A stretch of 13,661 nt of DNA from Anaerolineae bacterium (GTDB taxonomy: Bacteria > Chloroflexota > Anaerolineae > 4572-78 > J111), in NCBI GenBank assembly GCA_020433785.1, contig JAGRCC010000669.1, forward strand, positions 1 to 13,661, in the 5' to 3' direction. The notes beneath the pieces were generated by a model. The model worked only from the letters and a program-made list of their open reading frames with translations. It was not told the DNA's origin and ran no database searches. Position numbers and translations under genes: made by a program. Below are positions 1 to 7,400 of the stretch, in pieces (within the stretch, counting starts at the first letter, position 1; every line of letters begins with the position of its first letter).

Positions 1-94
1 GACCTGACAGGTTTTGGAGATACTGTTCTGAGAAAAAACAATGTTGTTCGGAACATTGAGCCGCATTAAGGTACGTTTGAAAACCTGTCAGGTC
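1..94. repeat. Small inverted-repeat element (REP/MITE-like)
   Basis: Positions 1-15 (GACCTGACAGGTTTT) are the exact reverse complement of positions 80-94. Each arm is itself almost palindromic (ACCTG-A-CAGGT). Inside, CAATGTT (39-45) pairs with AACATTG (52-58) around a six-base loop. The element ends 10 bases beyond the stop of the minus-strand gene, so it could be a dispersed non-autonomous repeat or part of that gene's 3' end. There is no coding capacity. The left boundary coincides with the window edge, so the true extent is unknown. A related core, ACCTGACCGGTCGGGT, recurs in the hairpin at 12938-12979. Confidence 0.6.
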
Positions 95-103
95 TTATAC
101 GGC

Positions 104-1666
104 TTACCCTACCACGGTCAGGTGGGGATAGCGGCGTCGATAGAAATGGCCTTTGTACCGCCGCAGGAGATAGTCCAGATAATAATCGGGCGGCTGATCG
201 ATGAGGTAGGCGGCGGCGATGGAGGCATCGCTGTAATCTTGCAAGAGGCGGCGGACAAAGTGGGGGCTAAGACTATCGGATTCAATCAGGCCCTGCACGG
301 CCAAGGTTTCGTCTTCGCTCAAACCCTCCCCCTGTTTTTGCAAGGCGCTGACAAGAATATCGAAATGGTTGAAGATTTCCGGCCCTTCGTCGGGGTTAAA
401 GAATACGGCCACGCCATCTTGACTGGCAACTAGTTCCGGCGGATGCGACAGTTGCGGTTGAGTGGAGATGGCGGTCACTTTTTGCTTCGTCTTTGTGCGT
501 TCGGCTTCGAGCATCGCCTCATTCGACAGCGTATACATGCGCTGCATATCCGCATTCATGGTGCTGCCGTCGGCATAAACGGCCAGATTATCGCCGTGAT
601 AGCTCACGAAGTTGGCCGATAGGCGGCTGAGGGTTTCCTTGGCATGGTTGAGCCGGTTGACGTCATAGCGATAAACAACGTTGGGCATCCGGCGGAGCAT
701 ATCGTCCACCACTTGCTGCTTCGTTGCTTCGGGAAATGCAGGATACGCTTTCTGTTCGCCGGACCAGTACCACCGCCCTTCCCAGGGCACTAATGAACCA
801 AAGATAATATGGCCCGGCTTGAAATAGTTGATATCCTTATCAACGCGGATTTTATAGGGTTGGTTATTGATGAGATTAATGACGTGCAGGGTAACGCTTT
901 TGAGGGATAACATCTCGTAAAAGGCCATGTGGCGTTCGTACCAGCCGCGCAGGTTTTTCCTTTGGGCCGTCGACAGCGGCAGCAGGCCGGCCAAAATATC
1001 GATGACGCCCAGCCCCGACCAACGGGTGGTTTCCTGGCAGATAAAGTCATCGATGATGCCGATATCGACCCGGCCTCCGTTGTCCGCGATGTAATTTTGG
1101 CACGGGTAGCGAAAGAGGTAAGCGTGGTATCCTAGCCAAACCAGCTTTTGCTTGACATCCCAACCGAAGCGATTAGGTTGGGCCAAAAACTGTTTGATAC
1201 CTGACTGGCGCGGAACGGCCGCCAACCGATCATCGAGAAAGGTGGCCACGGCTTGAGCCAGCAGCTGTAAATCCTGATGCTGCGGCGCCAGGGTCAGCTC
1301 CGGCTCAATTTCGTGATAAATCACCCACAGCAGATGGTGCAAGCGGTCGACCAACTCCGGCGGCTTATTGGTGATGGCTTCGGACCGCAGGGTCAGGGGC
1401 AAAGGCGTGCCAAATAAGTCGCGATTGTACTGTTCCAGCGCTGTCCATATGCCAATGTTGGCGTGAATATCCTCGCCAAATTCAACCAAGACGTAAGCCA
1501 ACTCCGGCAGTTCCTGAGCCGGCAGGCGCAGCGTATCGTACGTAAATTCGTTTTGAATTTCGGCCAAAAACCGCCGCAGGTCTTTGATAATGCCCGGCAA
1601 GTGGGCATCGCCCCGACCGGTAAAATTCGGCGGTCTATGCGCTTGAAAGGTATCTGATAGAGCCAT
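104..1666 (-). CDS. Conserved-looking protein of unknown function
   Basis: I do not recognise this family. From the ATG at 1666 it encodes 520 residues; the frame also extends to a TTG at 1702, but the added residues (MSRTPSSTTIDV) are low complexity and neither start has a clear Shine-Dalgarno, so the ATG is preferred. There is no signal peptide or membrane helix, so it is probably cytoplasmic. The first half is mostly helical, with acidic and aromatic residues. A beta-rich segment near residues 265-300 ends in the aromatic stretch SLVPWEGRWYWSGEQ. The C-terminus is basic and aromatic (YYLDYLLRRY followed by YRRRYP). The gene is divergent from the phosphatase gene, separated by about 210 bases, and nothing links it functionally to the genes on the right. 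The reading frame is long, unbroken and of ordinary composition, so I am confident it is a gene but not of its role. Confidence 0.85.
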   Translation of the reverse strand: MALSDTFQAHRPPNFTGRGDAHLPGIIKDLRRFLAEIQNEFTYDTLRLPAQELPELAYVLVEFGEDIHANIGIWTALEQYNRDLFGTPLPLTLRSEAITNKPPELVDRLHHLLWVIYHEIEPELTLAPQHQDLQLLAQAVATFLDDRLAAVPRQSGIKQFLAQPNRFGWDVKQKLVWLGYHAYLFRYPCQNYIADNGGRVDIGIIDDFICQETTRWSGLGVIDILAGLLPLSTAQRKNLRGWYERHMAFYEMLSLKSVTLHVINLINNQPYKIRVDKDINYFKPGHIIFGSLVPWEGRWYWSGEQKAYPAFPEATKQQVVDDMLRRMPNVVYRYDVNRLNHAKETLSRLSANFVSYHGDNLAVYADGSTMNADMQRMYTLSNEAMLEAERTKTKQKVTAISTQPQLSHPPELVASQDGVAVFFNPDEGPEIFNHFDILVSALQKQGEGLSEDETLAVQGLIESDSLSPHFVRRLLQDYSDASIAAAYLIDQPPDYYLDYLLRRYKGHFYRRRYPHLTVVG

Positions 1667-1877
1667 AACATCGATTGTAGTGGAGGAGGGGGTTCTGGAC
1701 AATTGGTAGGTTACTTCACGGAGAGAAGTTAACCCTGCTCCTGCTATATCCTCAAGTTACCAAACTGTTTTTCAGTACATTATCATTGTTTTTTCAGTGA
1801 CTTAGCTCGTATGGCGTTATAAAATAAATACCGCAGAATGCAATCATAATTATATTCAGCCCAGCTGGAGTTTAACA

Positions 1878-2696
1878 ATGAGTATTCCTTATTTTCCCGA
1901 AGTTCGACCTGATTTGTTGAAAATTCTAGAAGACGCCAAAATTTGGATTCGAGAAGCAGGGCAATTAGCTCTGAAAGATTTCGAAAATGTTAGCCTTCTA
2001 CCAGCTAAAACCGACGATACCCTGCTGACAACGACTGATTTAGCGATAGAAAACTTCTTGGCAAGTAAGATCCAACAAAAATATCCCGATCATAATTTGT
2101 TAACTGAAGAAAACGGGCATAAGCAAACCGGATCGCCTTATACTTGGGTTATCGATCCGTTAGACGGAACAACCATCTTTACTTGCGGCCTGCCTGGTTG
2201 GGGGATTTCCATAGCGCTACTACAAGACGGACAGCCCAAAATAGGTTTGTACTATATGCCGTTGCTCGATGATTTAACGTACGTTACTCCGCATATTACG
2301 ATCTGGAAAAACCAACGTCTGCATTGGACTGTACAAGCCGACTGGGGCATAAAGGGTTTCCTGGCCACAAATGCTCGCGCCCATCATAACTTCCAGATAA
2401 ACGTTGAGCGGACTCGTACATTAGGTAGTGTTGCGACCAGTTTGGTTTATACGGCCCGAGGTTCGGCGACGGGCGCCTTTATCCCCAGGGCTTATTTATG
2501 GGATTTAGCTGCCGGTGCGCTTATCTTGCAACAAGCGGGAGGAGAATTGCGGTATCTACAATCGGCTACGCTGGTTGAATTGAGCGCATTGTTGCATGGT
2601 CGCCATGCCCCGGAACCGATTATCGCCGGTCATCCGGCTGTATTAGACCGATTGCACGAGGCAATACAGATCAAGCCAACTTCAGAGAAAGCTTAA
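1878..2696 (+). CDS. Inositol monophosphatase family protein
   Basis: This is a 272-residue, Mg2+-dependent, Li+-sensitive-type phosphomonoesterase of the IMPase/CysQ/HisN superfamily, of usual length. The metal-binding signatures are present: LLTEENG with E77 and E78, DPLDGTT with D93 and D96, and the WDLAAG motif with W208 and D209 followed by QQAGGEL. Two differences from the common pattern are visible: the usual G before EE is T, and the usual N after DGTT is I, so substrate may differ from myo-inositol phosphate. Candidates known in the family are inositol phosphates, histidinol phosphate, fructose bisphosphate and PAP; the sequence alone does not choose between them. GGAG at 1867-1870 lies seven bases before the ATG. 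It has its own terminator overlapping the stop codon and appears monocistronic. It is probably a housekeeping gene unrelated to the downstream cluster. Confidence 0.93.
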   Translation: MSIPYFPEVRPDLLKILEDAKIWIREAGQLALKDFENVSLLPAKTDDTLLTTTDLAIENFLASKIQQKYPDHNLLTEENGHKQTGSPYTWVIDPLDGTTIFTCGLPGWGISIALLQDGQPKIGLYYMPLLDDLTYVTPHITIWKNQRLHWTVQADWGIKGFLATNARAHHNFQINVERTRTLGSVATSLVYTARGSATGAFIPRAYLWDLAAGALILQQAGGELRYLQSATLVELSALLHGRHAPEPIIAGHPAVLDRLHEAIQIKPTSEKA

Positions 2697-2712
2697 AATT
2701 TTTAAGCTTTTT
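2688..2712 (+). terminator. Intrinsic terminator overlapping the phosphatase stop codon
   Basis: AAAGCTTAAA (2688-2697) pairs perfectly with TTTAAGCTTT (2701-2710) around a three-base loop, and the run of T continues to 2712. The stem includes the TAA stop at 2694-2696. The stem is AT-rich, so strength may be modest, but the position right at the gene end fits termination. Confidence 0.65.
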
Positions 2713-2786
2713 ACCGACAGGTGTTTCAATAATTCACTTTTGTTATATGCGCGATCAATTGTTGCAATTACTAAATCTGTACTATT

Positions 2787-2814
2787 TTGTTTGAGTTTTA
2801 TCAGGGATTATAAT
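2787..2814 (+). promoter_or_regulatory. Predicted sigma70-type promoter of the winged-helix ATPase gene
   Basis: A perfect TATAAT lies at 2809-2814, with a weak -35 (TTGTTT, 2787-2792) 16 bases upstream. Transcription would begin near 2821, after the upstream in-frame ATG at 2813 and before the Shine-Dalgarno AAGGAG at 2824-2829. The promoter therefore supports translation from the ATG at 2840. This is inferred from consensus matching only. Confidence 0.5.
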
Positions 2815-2839
2815 GCAGCCGATAAGGAGAGAGACCTCC

Positions 2840-4321
2840 ATGAACACCCTCAGAGCTATTGAAAACATCCCTGTGACCTATCGCGCCAAAGAAATGGGAC
2901 GAGTCTGTCACTGGCTGCGAGCCGGCGAGAGCGGCTCCGTAGTTGGCCTGTCAGGTTGCGGACAAAACAATTTTCTCAATTTTCTCTGTCACCGACCGGA
3001 TGCGCTGCGGCCATATCTTGGCGACGAAGCCGACCAGATGGCGGTTATCCCGGTGGATCTTAATCATCTGCCTACGAATGACACAGTTACACTATACCTT
3101 GTCATCTTAAGAGCCTTTTATTGGGTAAGCGACCGACTACCCAGTAGTTTGCGTGAGGCCGTAACCGAACTCTACCGGGAACATCGCGCCACCCAAAATC
3201 CCTTTCTCGCCCAAAGCGCGTTGTATGAAACCCTTCGAGCTTTTCGGGCTGAAGGCATACGGGCGACGTTGGCGTTGTATCATTTTGATGACTTTTGTCA
3301 GGAAGCTGACCCCAGGCTATTTGCTACCTTACGTGGCCTCCGAGATTCATATAAAGAAATGTTGTCGTTTATTGTTGGTATGCATAAGGAAGTAATCTAC
3401 CTACCTGATCCGGAGGCTTTAGGCGAGATGTACACGCTCTTGGACGGCCATGTGTGCTGGATTGGTCCAATGAATGAGGAAGACTCGCGGTTGGTGATCA
3501 ACCAAGGTCTTTATGCCGCCTCCGAGTCGTTAGCTGACAATGAACTCCAGGCCATCTTAGATTTAAGCGGTGGTTTTCCGGTACTGCTCCGCTTTATCAC
3601 GGCCTGGTGTGTGCAGCAAAACCCCAAACCCCCACCAGAACAATGGTTGAATTTATTGGCTAATGACCACTTGTTCGAGCATCGCTTTAAAAGATTGTGG
3701 AGCGGATTGACCGAAGAAGAACAGAGCGCCCTTTACGATGCCGTCTGTATGGAAATGCAGCGAGTTCAAGAAGCCGGCGACGATCGAGAACAGATTGAAC
3801 AGATAATAAACCAAATTGATGAGACATACGGGGCTGTGTTAACAGGCCTGATAACCAAGGGGATTTGTGTTAGAACCGAGCGAGGCTGGCAAATAAAAAG
3901 CAAGTTGTGGGCTGAATATATTGAGCGTATTGGTCCCGGCGCTCGCGGCCGTATTTGGATTGAAAAGAATACGGAAGTGATTTATCAGGGAAATACACCT
4001 TTGGAAGATATCACACCTCTTGAAAAAACATTACTTCAAATTCTTATTCTAAACCCGCATAAATCTCACACCTATGATACTCTCATTGATACCGTTTGGC
4101 CTAAAGCTGATGATGACGAAAGCGATACAATGCACCGGCGAACGGGAAGAAAAAGTAACAATTGGAATAAAGATAAAACTGATTTGCAAGCTTTGATTAT
4201 GAGAGTACGCAAGAAAATAGGCGACGATAGCGGCGATCCTCATTATATCGTCAACTGGCGCGGTAGACCGGAAGGGGGGTATCGCTTTTACCCGGAAGGC
4301 CGGCCGTTGAACGCCCGTTAA
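2840..4321 (+). CDS. STAND-like ATPase with OmpR-type winged-helix C-terminus
   Basis: This 493-residue cytoplasmic protein is a P-loop STAND/AAA-like module followed by a winged helix. AAGGAG at 2824-2829, ten bases before the ATG at 2840, fixes the start; an in-frame ATG at 2813 overlaps a consensus -10 box and lacks a good ribosome site. The Walker A region reads GLSGCGQNN (residues 36-44): glutamine (42) and asparagine (43) replace the usual lysine and serine/threonine. Walker B is intact (LYHFDDF, D150 and D151), and SGGFP near residue 245 fits the GxP motif of STAND proteins. Residues about 388-490 form a Trans_reg_C-like winged helix: LEKTLLQIL, LIDTVWP, a charged insert, LIMRVRKKIGDD and RPEGGYRFYPEG. 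There is no receiver domain. It precedes the giant kinase/nSTAND1 gene on the same strand by 145 bases and could regulate it or be a partner. ATP hydrolysis is doubtful. Confidence 0.88.
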   Translation: MNTLRAIENIPVTYRAKEMGRVCHWLRAGESGSVVGLSGCGQNNFLNFLCHRPDALRPYLGDEADQMAVIPVDLNHLPTNDTVTLYLVILRAFYWVSDRLPSSLREAVTELYREHRATQNPFLAQSALYETLRAFRAEGIRATLALYHFDDFCQEADPRLFATLRGLRDSYKEMLSFIVGMHKEVIYLPDPEALGEMYTLLDGHVCWIGPMNEEDSRLVINQGLYAASESLADNELQAILDLSGGFPVLLRFITAWCVQQNPKPPPEQWLNLLANDHLFEHRFKRLWSGLTEEEQSALYDAVCMEMQRVQEAGDDREQIEQIINQIDETYGAVLTGLITKGICVRTERGWQIKSKLWAEYIERIGPGARGRIWIEKNTEVIYQGNTPLEDITPLEKTLLQILILNPHKSHTYDTLIDTVWPKADDDESDTMHRRTGRKSNNWNKDKTDLQALIMRVRKKIGDDSGDPHYIVNWRGRPEGGYRFYPEGRPLNAR

Positions 4322-4402
4322 TTAGGGTAGCCAGTTCTCTGCAATACCCGTTACTATTTCCCGCACTTTAGAGCACACTATAAAAATCTTTTCCCGGTGA
4401 AA

Positions 4403-4427
4403 CCCATCGATCGAGCTATCGAATGGG
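4403..4427. other. Short inverted repeat upstream of the giant gene
   Basis: CCCATCGAT (from 4403) is nearly complementary to ATCGAATGGG (ending at 4427), with one bulged base. It lies about 40 bases before the giant gene's start, has no following T run, and is not a terminator of the usual kind. It could be an operator for the winged-helix protein encoded just upstream or a leader hairpin; both are guesses. Confidence 0.35.
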
Positions 4428-4452
4428 CATAGCATCACCTGTCTAACCGACT

Positions 4453-4460
4453 AAAGGAGG
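4453..4460 (+). promoter_or_regulatory. Strong Shine-Dalgarno that decides the giant gene's start
   Basis: AAAGGAGG abuts the first in-frame ATG (4461) with no spacer but lies six bases before the second ATG (4467). Normal spacing therefore selects 4467, giving a protein starting MSVEIIF. Confidence 0.75.
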
Positions 4461-4466
4461 ATGACG

Positions 4467-7400
4467 ATGAGCGTAGAAATCATCTTTAAACCTGAAGTAA
4501 TCCCTCTCTTGGCTGATAAACCCACAATAGAAAATACGCTACAAGACCTGTTCGCGAATAACGGCTATCAATCTCTATCCATCGAGAAAGCGCTACATCG
4601 CGTGCGCGACCAACTTTTGCTTCTTATTGCTCAAGGGTCAAACGGTGACCGATATGTGGTTAATCTTAATTTGCGAAATGTGCAACCCGCCCCTACCGTT
4701 GAAAACCCAAAAAGATTGGAATTACCGCCGGGTAGCCGCGAACTTCTAGAAGCGATGTTCGTTGGCTGCGGTCGCCTTGTTATTGAGGAGAAATTTACCG
4801 AAGGCTTTAGCGGCAGCGAAGTCTTTTTAGCCCACCCCATTCAAGTTACCGAGAAAAGTGAACAAAGCGAACTGCCGGTGGTGGTTAAATTAGCGGGCCA
4901 TAATTTGGTACAGGCAGAAGTGAAAGGGTTTGATGGGAGTATTGGTCGCAATATCGCCGAAAAAGCTGAGCTTGTCCGCGAACCGGTTCTAATGCTGGGG
5001 GAGGATTTGGGGGGATTATGTTATTCCCTGGTCGGCGGTGGTTTTCGGGAGACGACCAGCTTGCGTAAATATGTACCACAAGCGGAGGTGACCGCTATTG
5101 AGCAGGTAATGCAGCGGTTGATGACGCTTGTCCGGCCCAGTGCGCAGTACAGCCGGCCTTTTCCAAAATTTCATTTGAGAAAGGGCTATGACAGCTTGTT
5201 ACCGGTGAATGTCCTGGTTAGCTCCGAGACCCTGCCGCCCGACACAACCCCTTTCGTCATCGACGCCCAATTGCCGCCCCCTGATGACAAACTTAAAGCC
5301 GATACCTTCGTGCGGCTCGAAGGATTTATGGTGATCGAAATTGAAGCAATTGACCAAGGGCAGCGCCTGGAAGTGACCCTGGACCATCCGCAGGCGGCTC
5401 GTGACCGCGCTTTATCCTACCGTGTCCGTATCCACGTACCGAATAACCAACTAGATTGGGAGGTTGGCCGGATTGTTTCTTCTATTGAGGGTAAGATTCT
5501 CAAAACCCGGCACGATCAGCTAACCGACGAAGCAGCGAATGCGCTTGGTTCAACGGTGGATCTGAACCAAGCCGAATACATGTGGCCAGACGGATTGCGT
5601 TTGCCCAACCCTATTGCCGCCTTGCCAAAACTGTTGTCTGCCAGCCCGAATGTCAGGATCGGTAAAATCCACGGCGATTTCAATGTGGAGAATATCCTGG
5701 TCTTGCCGGAACTGCCGGATGTACGCCTGATTGATTTTTCCGAAGCGCGTGAGGATCACATCTTACACGATTTTCTCCGATTGGAAACAGCAATTATGAC
5801 AACTCTGGTGGCTGAGTTTTTAGATCGTTATCAGTTGGCTGTGTTTCCGCTTGTTATTAATTTTTACCAGCAGTTACACTGGGCCATGATACACGATAAC
5901 CGTTTTCAGCCGTCACCTTTAGATCCGGCCCTGGAGAAACCGCTGGCGATGCTCATGATTATCCGCCGCACTGCCACCGAATTTCTGTTTAAGCCGGGTG
6001 ACTATCGCGAATATTACCAGGGCCTGGCCCTGCACATGATTGGGACGTTACGCTATCGCAATCTCAACACCGTGCCGGAGGCTCCGCTGCCCAAACAGAT
6101 TGCTTTTTGGGGCGCGGTAGCAGCCTTGGCTTTTGCAGACGGAATTCTGGAAAGCTATATTCCGCCCTGTCCCTATCGCGGTCTGGAATTTTTCGATGTG
6201 GAACATGCGGCCCACTTCTTTGGCCGTGAGACATTAACGCAGCGATCTCTAAAAAAAGTTGACCCCGCATTACCGTCCAGGCCGCGTTTCCTGGCTATTG
6301 TCGGTCCTTCCGGCAGCGGTAAATCGTCGCTGGCCCGGGCCGGCGTTATTGCATCGCTACGGCGCGGCGCGCTGCCCGGCAGCGAACAGTGGCACGATGT
6401 TATCTTCCGGCCGGGGGCCGATCCATTGACGAGTCTGGCTCAGGCCCTTATTTCAGTGGGACAACAAAGCCAACCCCCGGTTAACATTCCCGATGCAGCC
6501 CCTTCTTTGCTCGAAAATGAGCGAGCTTTGACCGCTATTATTCAGCAACTGTTATCCGCCCAAGATAATGAGCAAACCTTTGTGATCCTGGTCGATCAGT
6601 TTGAAGAACTTTTTACGCTGTGCAAGGATGAGACGGAGCGCCAGGCGCTGCTGAATAATCTACTCTATGCTGCTCAAACCCCGGAGACTCCCATTATTGT
6701 CCTGATTACCCTGCGGGCCGATTTTTACGGCGAGTGTGCAACGTACCCCAAACTGGCCCAACTCTTATCAGAAGATCATCAAACCGTAGTCAGCCCGATG
6801 TCCGGGAACGACCTGCAGCGTGCGATTGAAGCGCCGGCTCGCCAGACGGGCTGTTTTTTCGAGCCTGGTTTGGTTGAGGTTATTGCCAATGATATCCAAG
6901 GCCGAACCGGCGGACTGCCCCTATTACAGCACGCCTTGCGTGAATTGTGGGATCAACAGGAGGAACATTGTTTCTCCCACGCTGCCTATAAGAAGATTGG
7001 CCGGGCGACCGGCGCGCTCCAACAGCGGGCCGAAGCAGCGTTCCAAACGCTGACGGAAGCCGAGGAGCAGCTTTGCCGCCGTCTCTTTTTGCGCTTAACG
7101 CAACCCAGCGAAGGGGCTAAATATACGCGCCGGGTGGCGAAGCGACAGGAAATTGAAGCGGGCTGGCCGCTGGTTCAGCATTTGGCCAAGGCCCGCTTGG
7201 TGGTTACCAACCGTAATGCGGCCGGGGAAGAGACGGTTGAAGTGGTCCACGAGGCCTTAATTCGGAGTTGGAGCCGGTTACAGACCTGGCTTGAAGAAGA
7301 CCATGTTTTTCATATCTGGCAGGAGCGGCTGCGCGCCCCACTATGGGAATGGGAAACAAGCCAACGGGACGAAAGGAATTTACTGCACGGTACTTTGCTG

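Noticed and set aside
41..433. 130-residue plus-strand open frame over the repeat element and the 3' end of the first gene
   Set aside because: It begins inside the inverted-repeat element and runs antisense to a longer, better-supported gene.
1713..1730. ACTTC/GAAGT dyad that shares words with the dyad at about 13634-13653
   Set aside because: The shared words are short, are arranged in different order and spacing, and are likely to be coincidence.
1790..1825. Possible promoter of the phosphatase gene with TATAAA at 1818-1823
   Set aside because: The -10 is plausible in AT-rich intergenic DNA, but no -35 resembling TTGACA occurs at a proper distance, so it is not called.
4379..4384. TATAAA upstream of the giant gene as its own -10 box
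   Set aside because: No credible -35 lies 16-18 bases upstream; the giant gene may be read through from the upstream gene, but this cannot be settled from the sequence.
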